Notes: generated by a model not told the origin, from the sequence alone. A DNA stretch of 64,000 bases from Paludisphaera rhizosphaerae (GCF_011065895.1 NZ_JAALCR010000002.1:372001-436000), one strand, 5' to 3'. Numbered from the stretch's first letter, positions 35,939-46,357 are shown. Program-made: numbers and translations.

Positions 35939-37657
35939 TCAGTCTTTGCCACGCTCGCGTTCGCGGCGGACGGTGACGCTGCGGCCCTTGATCCGGGCCC
36001 CTCGGAGGGCGTCGATCACGGTGTCGGCGAGTTCGCTGGGGACCTCGACGAGCGAGAAGCGGTCGGCGATGTCGATATCGCCCACCTGGCGGCCAGTGAG
36101 GCCCGCCTCACCCGTGATGGCGCCAACGAGATCCTGCGGCCGGACGCCGGCCGCGCGGCCGGCCCCGACGAACAGCCGGGTCATATCGGCCCCCCGGCTC
36201 TCCCCACCCCCCGGTCGACGACGCTCGCGAGGGCCGCCCCGGCCAGCGCCGCCGCCTCGGCCGTCGCGGAACGGACGCTCGCGGAAGGGCTCGACGTCTG
36301 GAATCTCCTCCTCGTCTCCGTCTTCCGAGCCGATCGACTGATGGAGCAGCTTGGCGGCGGCCATTGCGACGTCCATGACGTCGAACTCGCCGGCTAGCGA
36401 CTCGACGATGACCCGGTAGCGTTCCAGTTCGCCGTCGACGATCGCCTCGCGGATCGAGGCGCGGGTCAGCTCAAGCCGACGCGCCCGCAGGTCGGCGACG
36501 GTCGGGATCTTCTCGATGGCGATCTTCTGGCCGGTCGCCTGCTCGATCATCCGAAGCTGGCGATGCTCGCGAGGCTCCGCCAGCGTGATGGCGACCCCCT
36601 CACGGCCCGCCCGGCCGACGCGGCCGATCCGGTGGACGTAAGACTCGATCTCGACGGGGACGTCGAAGTTGATGACGTGCGAAAGGTGCTGGATGTCCAG
36701 CCCGCGAGCGGCGACGTCGGTGGCGATCAGCAGGTCGGCCGTCTCGCCCCGGAACTTCTTCATCACGCGGTTGCGCTGTTCTTGCGTCATCCCGCCGTGC
36801 AGACCTTCGACCCGGCAGCCACGGGCGCCGAGGGTCTCGACGAGTTCGTCGACCTCGTTGCGGCGGCGGCAGAAGACGATGGCCGCGCTGGGGTTCTCGA
36901 TGTCGAGCACCCGGCCGAGGGTCGCCAGCTTGTGGCCGCGCGGGACGATGTAGGCGGTCTGCTTGACCAGCGGGACGGTCCCCGGCGCCGAAGGCTCGCG
37001 CTGGATCTGGACCTTCTGCGGCTCGGTCAGGTGCTTGCGGGCGATGGCGGCGATCCGCGGCGGCAGCGTCGCGGAGAAGAGGACGGTCTGACGCTCCTTG
37101 GGCGTGTCGGAGAGGATCGATTCGATGTCCTCGGCGAAGCCCATGTCGAGCATCTCGTCGGCCTCGTCCAGCACCACGATCCGGATGCCGTCGAGCCGGA
37201 GGCTCTTGCGCTTGATGAGGTCGAGGGCTCGTCCCGGCGTGGCGATGACGACGTCCGACCCACGCTCCAACGCCCGGATCTGAGGGCCGTAGGCCTGGCC
37301 GCCGTAGACGGGCAGGACGCTCGCTCCCAAAGGACGACCGTAGCGGTGAACGGCCTCGGCGACCTGCATCGCCAACTCGCGGGTGGGGACAAGAACCAGG
37401 GCGTAGGGGCGGATCCGCTTCTTGTCTTCCAGCGAGAGCCGGTGAAGCAGCGGCAAGGCGAAGGCCGCCGTCTTGCCCGTCCCCGTGGCCGCCTGGCCGA
37501 TGAGGTCCTTCCCCGTCAGCAAGATGGGGATGGCCTCGCGCTGGATGGGCGAAGGCTCCTCATAGCCGAGGCCCGTCAGCGCCTCCTGCAGTCGCGGGTC
37601 CAGCCCCAACGCCGAGAACCCCGTATCCACCGCTTTCTTCGAGCCCTTCTCACCCAT
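35939..37657 (-). CDS. DEAD-box ATP-dependent RNA helicase (DeaD/CsdA-like)
   Basis: 572 residues. All helicase motifs are intact: Q motif region EEPSPIQREAIP, motif I ATGTGKT, PTRELA, DEAD, SAT, HGGMTQEQR, ATDVAARGLD and HRIGRVGR. A Gly/Arg-rich linker (about 475-500) is followed by a C-terminal DbpA-type RNA-binding domain ending in RGARIKGRSVTVRR. It unwinds structured RNA in ribosome assembly or mRNA decay. The ATG at 37657 is chosen; an upstream start at 37705 would add 16 basic residues without a better ribosome-binding site. Confidence 0.96.
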   Translation of the reverse strand: MGEKGSKKAVDTGFSALGLDPRLQEALTGLGYEEPSPIQREAIPILLTGKDLIGQAATGTGKTAAFALPLLHRLSLEDKKRIRPYALVLVPTRELAMQVAEAVHRYGRPLGASVLPVYGGQAYGPQIRALERGSDVVIATPGRALDLIKRKSLRLDGIRIVVLDEADEMLDMGFAEDIESILSDTPKERQTVLFSATLPPRIAAIARKHLTEPQKVQIQREPSAPGTVPLVKQTAYIVPRGHKLATLGRVLDIENPSAAIVFCRRRNEVDELVETLGARGCRVEGLHGGMTQEQRNRVMKKFRGETADLLIATDVAARGLDIQHLSHVINFDVPVEIESYVHRIGRVGRAGREGVAITLAEPREHRQLRMIEQATGQKIAIEKIPTVADLRARRLELTRASIREAIVDGELERYRVIVESLAGEFDVMDVAMAAAKLLHQSIGSEDGDEEEIPDVEPFRERPFRDGRGGGAGRGGPRERRRPGGGESRGADMTRLFVGAGRAAGVRPQDLVGAITGEAGLTGRQVGDIDIADRFSLVEVPSELADTVIDALRGARIKGRSVTVRRERERGKD

Positions 37658-37762
37658 CCGCGATGACCTTCCCTTCCCACGCCGCCGCCTTCCGAAACAA
37701 ACCAAGAGGGTAACAAATTCTCAATCCATCGTCCATCGTCCACTGATCTGGCATTGACGTTC

Positions 37763-38002
37763 TCAGCCTTCGCTCCCTTCAGCGGGAACGGGGGGCACAA
37801 CTCCCAGCGAGGTAATGAGCGCCACGTCGATGAAATCCCAGGTTCCGTCAGGCGTCATGCAAACGACCGTGCGACGGGCGTCGACGTCCCAGGCGACCAC
37901 ATCCGGGTGCTTCACGACCAACTCGCGCCCGTCGGCGGTTCAAATCGTGAAAGGGAGGAAGGGGCGACGATCCTTGGCCTTCTTGAGATCCTCGATTCTC
38001 AC
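37763..38002 (-). pseudogene. Small planctomycete-type protein gene broken by an in-frame TGA
   Basis: Reading the minus strand from a GTG at 38002 (AGAGG 7 bases upstream) gives 20 residues, VRIEDLKKAKDRRPFLPFTI, then a TGA at 37940-37942. The same frame continues TADGRELVVKHPDVVAW and on to a TGA at 37763-37765, 79 codons in all before the final stop. The 'RPF-PF-I-ADGRE--V-HP' pattern belongs to a small protein family frequent in planctomycetes, in which that position is normally a sense codon. A C-to-T change of a CGA would explain the stop. Either the gene is inactivated, or this is a sequencing error. Function of the family is unknown. Confidence 0.72.
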
Positions 38003-38119
38003 GGGCGAACCTCTGGCTTCACGATAGGGCACGTCTTATCGGAAAGAAGCGCAGCGCCTCCTCGCAAACTATCGTAACGGTTCGCGACACCCTCGACGAT
38101 GTGAGCGACGCCGCCGCGC

Positions 38120-38164
38120 CCTTGCATCGCGCGGCCGACGTCCAGCCGGCCGCACGATGCAAGG
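38120..38164 (-). terminator. Strong hairpin after the hydroxypyruvate isomerase gene
   Basis: A stem of 10 perfect pairs (CCTTGCATCG 38120-38129 with CGATGCAAGG 38155-38164), one mismatch, then 7 more pairs (GCGGCCG with CGGCCGC) around a 9-base loop. It begins 13 bases beyond the stop of the minus-strand gene at 38178. There is no T tract, so the role as terminator or as mRNA 3'-end stabiliser is inferred. Confidence 0.6.
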
Positions 38165-38177
38165 AGCCGCGAGTCGA

Positions 38178-38984
38178 TCAAACGTCACACTGAGTCACAG
38201 CCTGCTTGAGCCCTTCCAGCGGGTCGCGGGTCGGGATGAACTCGTGGCCGACGTATCCCTGGTAGCCGATGTCCAGCAGCGCGTGCATGAGCGGCGGGAA
38301 GTAGATTTCCTGCTTCTCATCCATCTCGCCGCGCCCGGGGTTGCCGGCTGTGTGGATGTGGCCGATGTAGTCCTTGTGCTGGTGCAGCCGGCGGATGAGA
38401 TCGCCGTCCTGGATCTGCACGTGGTAAAAGTCGAACAGAAGCTTGAGCCGAGGGGAACCGACCCGCTTGAGGATATCGATGCAATACTCGGTGTGATTCC
38501 CCTGGTAGCCGGGATGCCCCTTCATCGGGTGGTCGTCGGCGCGGGTGTTGAGCATCTCCAGGCACATCGTCACGCCCTTCTGCTCGGCGTAACCGACGAC
38601 CTTCTTGAAGCCCTCCACGCAGTTGTCGGCCCCCTGCTCGGCTGTGAGCCCGTCCTCGTAGCCCGTGAAGCAGATGACGCTGGGGAAGCCGAACTCGGCG
38701 CACTCGTCGATCGACTTCTTCGTGGCGGCGATCACCTGGTCCCAGTGCTTGGGATTGTTGAAGCCGATCATGAACGGCGGGGTCTCGCCCAGGTCGATCT
38801 GGGCGATCGCGTTGGTGAGGCCGGCCGCCTTGAGCTTGGGATACATCGACGGCGGGGCCAGTTCGACGCTCTGGCAGCCGAGATCCTTCGTCATCCCGAT
38901 GAACGCGTCATGGTCCTTCCAGTAGGGCTCGTAGCACCAGTGGACGAGCGACTGCTTGATCCGGCCGTTCTTGATCAGGGACAT
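38178..38984 (-). CDS. Hydroxypyruvate isomerase-like TIM-barrel protein
   Basis: 268 residues, a cytosolic xylose-isomerase-like TIM barrel with no signal peptide. The sequence matches the hydroxypyruvate isomerase branch: IKQSLVHWCYEPYWKD at the start, then VTMCLEMLNTRADDHPMKGHPGYQGNH carrying the first catalytic Glu, LKLLFDFYHVQIQDGDLIRRL with metal ligands, and YQGYVGHEFIPTRDP with the second Glu. It would interconvert hydroxypyruvate and tartronate semialdehyde in glyoxylate metabolism. No glyoxylate carboligase or reductase is nearby, so a related sugar substrate is possible. Confidence 0.87.
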   Translation of the reverse strand: MSLIKNGRIKQSLVHWCYEPYWKDHDAFIGMTKDLGCQSVELAPPSMYPKLKAAGLTNAIAQIDLGETPPFMIGFNNPKHWDQVIAATKKSIDECAEFGFPSVICFTGYEDGLTAEQGADNCVEGFKKVVGYAEQKGVTMCLEMLNTRADDHPMKGHPGYQGNHTEYCIDILKRVGSPRLKLLFDFYHVQIQDGDLIRRLHQHKDYIGHIHTAGNPGRGEMDEKQEIYFPPLMHALLDIGYQGYVGHEFIPTRDPLEGLKQAVTQCDV

Positions 38985-39220
38985 GGGCTTGGCCTTCGCG
39001 GTTCAGACGCGCCCGTCGGACCGATCGCCGTCGCGCCGGCTGAGGCCGGCGTCGGCTTCGTCGCGGGTGCGGTCGATGGGATCCAGAGGTTCGGGGAGGT
39101 CCCCCCAGGTACGCCCCGGCCGTTGAGCTCGCAAGAACGCGGGGCAGTGCCCGCCACGATACGTCAGCGGTCGCGCGTTTGCGAGGCTCGACCACGAAAT
39201 CGCTCGCCTGAGCCGGGGCG

Positions 39221-39249
39221 TTGCCCGGCCCTCCCGGCTCCGTTAGAGT
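39221..39249 (+). promoter_or_regulatory. Promoter of the nucleoside hydrolase/ABC transporter operon
   Basis: TTGCCC (39221-39226), a 17-base spacer and TAGAGT (39244-39249) give a predicted start near 39256 and a leader of about 57 bases. The -35 hexamer and spacing are the same as for the fae promoter. The remainder of the 328-base divergent gap (38985-39312) holds no gene that I can support, only a short GC-rich inverted repeat (CGCCGGC..GCCGGCG) near its left end. Confidence 0.45.
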
Positions 39250-39312
39250 AGCCCCCGATCCGTCATGCACCATCGCCGCCTGGGTCGGGCCGGCTGTCAC
39301 GAGGACCAATCG

Positions 39313-40352
39313 ATGCGAGGCGTCTGTACGCGTCTGATCGCCGGGGCGATGTTGTTCGCCGCTTCAGTCACCCCGAGGGTTTCGGCCGCCGCCGACGCCC
39401 CCGTGGGCCTGATCTTCGATACCGACATTTGCGGCGACGTCGACGACGTCCTGGCCCTGGGCATGATCCACGCGATGGAATCCCGGGGCGCCTGCAAACT
39501 GCTGGCTGTCACGGTGAGCGTCGACAATCCCAAGACGGCCCCGTTCGTCGACCTGGTCAACACCTTCTACGGCCGTGGCGAGGTCCCCATCGGCGACGTC
39601 GGCGACGGCGGCGTGAAGCTGGAGGGGAAGTACCTGAAGATGGTCGACGCCGTCGACGACGGCAAGCCGCGATACCCCCACGACCTCTTGACCGCCCCAC
39701 CCGCAACGGCCGTCCTCCGGAAGGCGCTCGCGTCCCAGCCCGACAAGTCGGTCGTCATCGCGCAGGTCGGCTTCTCGACCAACCTCGACCGTCTGCTCGA
39801 AACGAAGGGGGATGAGTACTCGCCCCTCTCGGGCGTCGAACTCGTGAAGGCGAAGGTGAAGTTCCTCTCGCTGATGGCCGGGTCGTTCACTCCGATCAAC
39901 GGCAACAAGCATTACCTTGAATACAACGTGGTGAAGGACGTCCCGAGCTGCGCCCGGATGGTCGAGAAGTGGCCGACCGAACTGGTCTGGAGCGGCTTTG
40001 AGATCGGCATCGCACTCCCCTACCCCGCGACGAGCATCGAGCGCGACTACGGCTACGTGAAGCATCACCCGCTCGCCGAAGCCTACTACCTCTACAACCC
40101 CCCGCCGCACAACCGGCCGACCTGGGACCTGACGAGCGTCCTCTACGCCGTTCACCCCGACCGGGGGTATTTCGACCTCTCGCAGCCCGGCGACGTTACC
40201 GTCGAGAAAGACGGCTTCACGCGTTTCGACGCCGCGCCGAAGGGACGCAGCCGCTACCTGATTCTGCCGGACGAGGCCCGCAAGGCCCGCGTCCTGGAGG
40301 CCCTGGTCCAGCTTTCCAGCGAGCCGCCTCACAACCACGAAGGAGGCCGGCC

Positions 40353-40356
<4 letters not shown>
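39313..40356 (+). CDS. Exported nucleoside hydrolase-like protein
   Basis: 347 residues. A signal peptide (about 1-26, ending VSAAA) precedes the inosine-uridine-preferring nucleoside hydrolase fold. The calcium-binding N-terminal motif LIFDTDICGDVDDVLAL replaces the classical DTDPGxDD but keeps the Asp cluster. Other parts include VSVDNPKTAPFVDLVNTFYG and LVWSGFEIGIALPY. It should cleave the N-glycosidic bond of nucleosides, releasing base and ribose outside the cytoplasm. The ATG at 39313 follows GAGGA. Its stop overlaps the start of the ribose-type binding protein gene (GTGA), so release and uptake of the sugar are probably coupled. Confidence 0.87.
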
Positions 40357-41321
<965 letters not shown>

Positions 41322-41322
41322 C

Positions 41323-42840
41323 GTGATCGCGCCCCGACTGACGATCCGAAACCTGAGCAAGAGCTACGCCGCACCAGTCCTTCGCGCCGTTGACCTGGAC
41401 CTGTTCTCGGGTGAGGTCGTGGCTCTGATGGGCGCCAACGGCGCGGGCAAGTCGACGCTCGCGCGGATCGTCGCGGGGCTCGGTCAACCCGACGCCGGCT
41501 CGATGCACCTCGACGGAGAACCCTACCGGCCCACGTCGCGACGCCGGGCCGAGGACTTCGGCGTCCAGATCGTCCAGCAAGAGTTAACGCTCATCCCCAC
41601 GCTGACCGTGGCGGAGAACCTCTTCCTGGACCGGCTCCCAAGGCGCCTGGGATTGGTCCGCTTCGGCTCATTGCGGAAGGAAGCCGTCAAGGCCCTGGCG
41701 CTCGTGGGTCTGTCCTCGATCGACCCGGAGACACCCGTCTCGCGGCTGGGGGTCGGCGAACAGCAACTCGTCGAGATCGCCCGCAGCCTGGCGCGCGACT
41801 GCCGGATCCTGATCCTCGACGAGCCGACCGCCGCCCTGACCAGCCCACAGGTGGACGTTCTCTTCGAGAACATCGCGCGCCTCAAGCGGCAGGGAGCGTC
41901 GGTCGTCTACGTCAGCCACCGGCTGGACGAGGTGCGACGGATCGCCGACCGGATCAGCGTCCTCCGCGACGGCAAGCTCGTCGCCACGCGGCCGGCATCG
42001 GAAATGAGCCTTGATGAGGCCGTCCGCCTGATGGTCGGATCGAACCCGTCGCGCGACGAGGTCCGTCACGCGCGAACGCCCGGCGAGGTCGTGTTGAGCG
42101 TACGCAACCTCTCGCGCGGGGACCGAGTCAAGGACGTGAGCCTGGACGTTCGAGCGGGCGAAGTGGTGGGCGTTTCGGGGCTCGTCGGGTCGGGTCGTTC
42201 GGAACTCCTGCGGGCGATCTTCGGGGCTGATGAGGCCGAATCGGGGGGCGTCTCCATCGCGGGAGGACCGCCCAGACGGTTCCGCTCGCCCCGACAGGCG
42301 GTAGTCGCCGGACTCGGGATGGTGCCGGAAGATCGAAAGACCGAGGGCCTGCTCCTTCCACGTTCAATCCGCCTGAACCTGACCCTGGGCGATCTGAGGC
42401 GGCTCCGCAATCGAGTGGGCTTCGTTGACACGCGCCGGGAACGGGCCGACGCGGTCGCCATGACGGAGCGCGTTCACCTGGCCTACGCCTCCACCGAGCA
42501 GGCCGCCGAGCAGCTCAGCGGCGGCAACCAGCAGAAGGTGCTCGTCGGCCGCTGGCTCGCCCGCGAGCCGAAGGTGATGCTTTACGACGAGCCGACGCGG
42601 GGCGTCGACGTCGCGGCCAAGTTCGCGCTCTATCGCCTCATCGACGAGACGGCCGCGAAGGGAACGGGCGTACTCGTCGTGTCGAGCGAGGTTGAGGAGC
42701 TGATGTTGATCTGCGATCGGATCGTCGTGATCTCCGACGGTCGGCTGGTCGCGAATTTCAACCGCGGCGAATGGACCGAGGAAAAGCTCCTCGCCGCGGC
42801 CTTCCAGGAATACACGGACCGACCGGGGGCGCGCGGGTGA
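41323..42840 (+). CDS. Sugar ABC transporter ATP-binding protein (RbsA/MglA-like)
   Basis: 505 residues with two ATPase domains, as usual for CUT2 sugar importers. Domain 1 has Walker A GANGAGKST near residue 36, signature VGEQQLVEIARSLARD and Walker B ILILDEPTAALT. Domain 2 has a degenerate Walker A GLVGSGRSE, as in RbsA, signature LSGGNQQKVLVGRWLA and YDEPTRGVDV. It powers import by the neighbouring binding protein and permease. Start GTG 1 base after the preceding stop. Confidence 0.96.
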   Translation: MIAPRLTIRNLSKSYAAPVLRAVDLDLFSGEVVALMGANGAGKSTLARIVAGLGQPDAGSMHLDGEPYRPTSRRRAEDFGVQIVQQELTLIPTLTVAENLFLDRLPRRLGLVRFGSLRKEAVKALALVGLSSIDPETPVSRLGVGEQQLVEIARSLARDCRILILDEPTAALTSPQVDVLFENIARLKRQGASVVYVSHRLDEVRRIADRISVLRDGKLVATRPASEMSLDEAVRLMVGSNPSRDEVRHARTPGEVVLSVRNLSRGDRVKDVSLDVRAGEVVGVSGLVGSGRSELLRAIFGADEAESGGVSIAGGPPRRFRSPRQAVVAGLGMVPEDRKTEGLLLPRSIRLNLTLGDLRRLRNRVGFVDTRRERADAVAMTERVHLAYASTEQAAEQLSGGNQQKVLVGRWLAREPKVMLYDEPTRGVDVAAKFALYRLIDETAAKGTGVLVVSSEVEELMLICDRIVVISDGRLVANFNRGEWTEEKLLAAAFQEYTDRPGARG

Positions 42841-42841
42841 C

Positions 42842-43882
42842 ATGAACGATCCGGGCCAAGAATCGCGAACCGACCTCCGTGCTTCCTCGCTCGCCGCCTG
42901 GAGGAGCACCGGTGATGTCCTCGGCATGCTCGTCGTGCTGGCCGCGCTCTCGGCGGCCTTCGGTTTCTTCAGCGACCATTTCTGGTCGCCGCAGACGGTA
43001 AAGACGATCGTCAACCAGTCAACCGATCTCACGGCGCTCGCGGTGGGGATGACGCTCGTCCTGGTCATCGGCGGGATCGACCTCTCGGTCGGCTCCGTCG
43101 TCGCCCATTGCGGGGCGGTGCTGGCGATCGCGCTCGTCGACTGGAACGCGCCCTTCCCGGTCGCGCTGATCGCCTGCCTGGGGGCTGGGGCGCTCATCGG
43201 TCTCATCAACGGGCTCATCACCGTCCATCTGACGATCCCCTCGTTCATCGTCACGCTCGGGATGCTCGAATCGGCCCGAGGCGCGACCTACCTGCTGACG
43301 AACTCGGAAACGAAGTACGTCGGCCCCCGGATCGAGTGGCTGGCGCGGCCGATTCCTGGCCTCGGAGCCTCGACGAGCTTCCTGATCGCCCTTGGGCTGG
43401 TCGTGGCCGGCCAGATCCTACTCACCCGGACGGTCTTCGGCCGCTACGCGGTCGCGATCGGAACGAACCGCGAGGCGGTGCGGCTCTCGGGGATCGACCC
43501 TCGGCCGACCGAGTTGCTGACGTTCGTGCTCTCCGGCCTGTGCGCAGCGATCGCGTCAGTCTTTCAAGTGGCCCGAGTCTCTTCGGCTGATCCCAACGGC
43601 GGCGTGGGGATGGAGCTTGGAGCGATCGCCGCGGTGGTGATCGGCGGCACAAGCCTGATGGGCGGCCGGGGTTCCGTGCTCCGGAGCTTCCTCGGCGTCC
43701 TCATCATCGCCGTGCTCCAGACGGGCCTGGACCACGTCGGGGCCAGCGAACCGGCCAAACGACTCATCAGCGGCCTGGTGATCGTGCTGGCGGTCGTCGC
43801 CGACGTCCACCGCCGAAGGTGGACGGCGTTCGTCGCCCGCAGCTTCGGTCGCCTCAGACGGACTCCTCGACCTTCGACGTGA
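42842..43882 (+). CDS. Sugar ABC transporter permease (RbsC-like)
   Basis: 346 residues with 8-10 hydrophobic segments of the BPD_transp_2 family. Typical stretches are LTALAVGMTLVLVIGGIDLSVGSVVA, TVHLTIPSFIVTLGMLESARG and the cytoplasmic coupling loop ALGNREA-type sequence AIGTNREAVRLSGI. ELGAIAAVVIGGTSLMGGRGS follows. It forms the channel for the importer. It starts 1 base after the ATPase stop. Its 3' end overlaps the end of the convergent MFS gene by 29 bases. Confidence 0.96.
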   Translation: MNDPGQESRTDLRASSLAAWRSTGDVLGMLVVLAALSAAFGFFSDHFWSPQTVKTIVNQSTDLTALAVGMTLVLVIGGIDLSVGSVVAHCGAVLAIALVDWNAPFPVALIACLGAGALIGLINGLITVHLTIPSFIVTLGMLESARGATYLLTNSETKYVGPRIEWLARPIPGLGASTSFLIALGLVVAGQILLTRTVFGRYAVAIGTNREAVRLSGIDPRPTELLTFVLSGLCAAIASVFQVARVSSADPNGGVGMELGAIAAVVIGGTSLMGGRGSVLRSFLGVLIIAVLQTGLDHVGASEPAKRLISGLVIVLAVVADVHRRRWTAFVARSFGRLRRTPRPST

Positions 43883-45047
43883 CGAAGACCGGCCGGTCCC
43901 ATTTCGTCGTTGCGAAGACAGTCAGCGCGGCGAGAAGAAAGACGATCCCGACCGCGCAGGCGCCGATCCATCCGTGACGCGGCCAGACCGCCGCCCCCAC
44001 GGCGGAGCCCATCGACCCGCCCAGGAAGAACGCGACCATGTAGACGGTGTTCAACCGGCTCCGCGCCTCGGGTCTCAAGCCGTAAATCCGCGTCTGGTTC
44101 GAGATGTGGTTGCACTGAGCCCCCACGTCCAGCAGCAGCACCCCGACGACCAATCCGGTCATCGTCCATCCGAGGACGCCAAGAACCAGGTAAGCCGCCA
44201 GCATCATCAACAACCCAAGGCCGATCGACCAGCGCGAGCCTCGGCGATCGGCGAAGCTGCCCACCAATGGCGCAGCCGCCGCGCCGCCGGCTCCGACCAG
44301 CCCGAACAGGCCCACGACGTCACTGCCGTAATGAAACGGCGGCGTCGCCAGATGGAAGGCCAGCACCGTCCAGAAGACGCTGAAGGACGCGAAGGCCAGG
44401 CCACCGAAGAGGGCCGAAGTCCGAAGCGCGGGAAGCTCTCGAACCAGGCCGACGATCGAGCGCATCAAGGCCCCGTACGAGGTCCCGACCAGCGTCGGCG
44501 AGGATTTCGGCAGCCCACTGGCCATCACCCCCGCCAGTACGATCATCAGCCCGGAAGCCAGCCAGTAGACCGCCCGCCAGCCCAGATGCGAGCCGATGAA
44601 ACCGCTCGCGGTCCGCGCCAGCAGGATGCCGATCAGAAGCCCGCTCATTACCGTCCCCACGACCTTCCCACGCTCGTTGGGCTCGGCGATCGCCGCGGCG
44701 AAAGGGACGATGATCTGAGGAGTCACCGTTGAGGCCCCGAGGATCAGGCTCGCGACCGCCAGCCAGGCGAAGCTCGGCGAGACGGCCACCGCCGCAAGCG
44801 CCAGCGCCGTCGCCAGCAGCAGGACCACGATCAGCCGCCGCCGCTCCAGCAGGTCGCCGAGCGGGGCCAGCAACAGCATCCCCGACGCATAACCGACCTG
44901 CGTGGCGGTCGAGACGATTCCCATTCGAGAGGCAGACGCGGAGAAGTGATCCCCCATGCGTTCCAGCAGCGGTTGGCTATAGTAGAGGTTCGCCACCGAC
45001 AGCCCGCTGCCGATCGCCATGATCCAGACCGTCCTACGTTCAATCAT
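43854..45047 (-). CDS. Major facilitator superfamily transporter
   Basis: 397 residues with 12 predicted membrane segments, resembling the DHA1/YybF-type branch. The loop 2-3 motif A appears as LLLAPLGDLLERRRLIVVLLLATAL, and the antiporter-type motif C region as GWRAVYWLASGLMIV. Substrate not predictable; these proteins export diverse small molecules or sugars. The ATG at 45047 is chosen; a TTG at 45089 would add 14 unconserved residues. The last 29 bases overlap the end of the permease gene on the other strand. Confidence 0.9.
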   Translation of the reverse strand: MIERRTVWIMAIGSGLSVANLYYSQPLLERMGDHFSASASRMGIVSTATQVGYASGMLLLAPLGDLLERRRLIVVLLLATALALAAVAVSPSFAWLAVASLILGASTVTPQIIVPFAAAIAEPNERGKVVGTVMSGLLIGILLARTASGFIGSHLGWRAVYWLASGLMIVLAGVMASGLPKSSPTLVGTSYGALMRSIVGLVRELPALRTSALFGGLAFASFSVFWTVLAFHLATPPFHYGSDVVGLFGLVGAGGAAAAPLVGSFADRRGSRWSIGLGLLMMLAAYLVLGVLGWTMTGLVVGVLLLDVGAQCNHISNQTRIYGLRPEARSRLNTVYMVAFFLGGSMGSAVGAAVWPRHGWIGACAVGIVFLLAALTVFATTKWDRPVFVTSKVEESV

Positions 45048-45175
45048 CGTCTCGGCGGGAAGCTCGTTCGAGAGGTGGAAGCCCCGCAACGGCCGGGATC
45101 GGCGTCGCGAGAGGGCTTCGCGGGGTTTGAAGACATCTTAACCGTCGGGTCAACCGTCCGACACAGGAGTTCACG

Positions 45176-46318
45176 TTGAAGCGGGCTTTCCCACGCGTCA
45201 TCCTCGCCCTGGCCGCCCTGTTCCTCGCCGTCGCGCCGCCGGCGGAAGCGCAACAGGCCTCGATCAAGTCGCTGGACCTCGCCGGCCAGACCGAACGTCA
45301 GGTGATCGTGGACCAGGAGTCGGGCCAGTATCTCGGGCATCCAACCACGGTCCTGCTCGAAGACGGCAAGACGATCGTGATCGTCTACCCCAAGGGACAC
45401 GGCAAGGGTGCCATCGTCCTGAAGCGCAGCACCGACGGCGGCCTGACCTGGTCGGACCGGATGCCGACGCCTGAGAACTGGTCGACCTCGTTGGAGACGC
45501 CGACGATCCACCGCGTGATTGACAAGGACGGCAAGAAGCGACTGATCGTCTTCTCGGGGATGATGCCGATTCGATCGTCGCTCAGCGAAGACGACGGGAT
45601 CACCTGGTCGCCGCTGAAGCCCATCGGCGACTTCGGCGGGATCGTGGCGATGGCGAGCGTCGACCGCCTGAAGGACGGGACTTACATGGCCCTCTTCCAC
45701 GGCGACGGATCTCCGGCCGTCGCGGGGAAGTCGGAACCCCGGCGCTTTCGCGTCAAGAAGACTCTCTCGCATGACGGCGGACTGACCTGGAGCGAGCCGA
45801 TCGTGATCGCCGAGTCAGACACGCTTCGCCTCTGCGAGCCCGGACTCGTTCGCTCACCCGACGGCCGTCAAATCGCGGTGATCCTTCGTGAGAACAGCCG
45901 CAAACACAACTCGTACCTCATCACGTCCGACGACGAGGGCGAGACGTGGACCAAACCCCGCGAGCTTCCACTCTCCCTCACCGGCGACCGCCACACCGCC
46001 AGGTACGCTCCCGACGGCCGCCTCTTCATCGCGTTTCGCGACATGGCCAAGGACAGCCCGACCCAGGGCGACTGGGTCGCCTGGGTCGGAACGTATGACG
46101 ACATCGTCCAAGGTCGCGACGGCCAGTATCGCATCCGTCTGATGGACAACCACGCCAAATGGGACTGCGCGTATCCCGGCGTGGAAGTCCTCCCGGACGG
46201 CACGATCGTGACCACGACTTACGGCCACTGGAACCCGGACGAGAAGGTGAAGCCTTACATCGTCTCCGTCCGTCTGAAGCTGGGCGAACTCGACGTCATG
46301 GCCGCCCCGTCGCGCTGA
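45176..46318 (+). CDS. Secreted BNR-repeat sialidase-like protein
   Basis: 380 residues with a signal peptide cut after EAQ (about residue 26). Four Asp-box repeats mark the six-bladed propeller of the sialidase superfamily: STDGGLTWSD, SEDDGITWSP, SHDGGLTWSE and SDDEGETWTK. Arg residues in LCEPGLVRSPDGRQ and the Arg-rich strand RHTARYAPDGRLFIAFRD could provide part of the carboxylate-binding triad. A true sialidase also needs a Tyr/Glu pair, which I cannot place securely, so the substrate is left open. The start is TTG, supported by CAGGAG and the signal peptide. It appears monocistronic. Confidence 0.85.
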   Translation: MKRAFPRVILALAALFLAVAPPAEAQQASIKSLDLAGQTERQVIVDQESGQYLGHPTTVLLEDGKTIVIVYPKGHGKGAIVLKRSTDGGLTWSDRMPTPENWSTSLETPTIHRVIDKDGKKRLIVFSGMMPIRSSLSEDDGITWSPLKPIGDFGGIVAMASVDRLKDGTYMALFHGDGSPAVAGKSEPRRFRVKKTLSHDGGLTWSEPIVIAESDTLRLCEPGLVRSPDGRQIAVILRENSRKHNSYLITSDDEGETWTKPRELPLSLTGDRHTARYAPDGRLFIAFRDMAKDSPTQGDWVAWVGTYDDIVQGRDGQYRIRLMDNHAKWDCAYPGVEVLPDGTIVTTTYGHWNPDEKVKPYIVSVRLKLGELDVMAAPSR

Positions 46319-46326
46319 TCGCAGAT

Positions 46327-46357
46327 CCCCGGCCGCGCTCGACTCGCGCGGCCGGGG
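46327..46357. terminator. Bidirectional hairpin terminator between convergent genes
   Basis: A perfect 12-bp stem CCCCGGCCGCGC (46327-46338) with GCGCGGCCGGGG (46346-46357) and a 7-base loop lies 8 bases after the BNR gene and 17 bases beyond the end of the convergent TIM-barrel gene. It lacks a T tract on either side. Confidence 0.6.

Noticed and set aside
37815-38027. 70-codon plus-strand frame
   Set aside because: It lies opposite the small pseudogene, whose minus-strand frame has recognisable family residues; the plus frame is its shadow.
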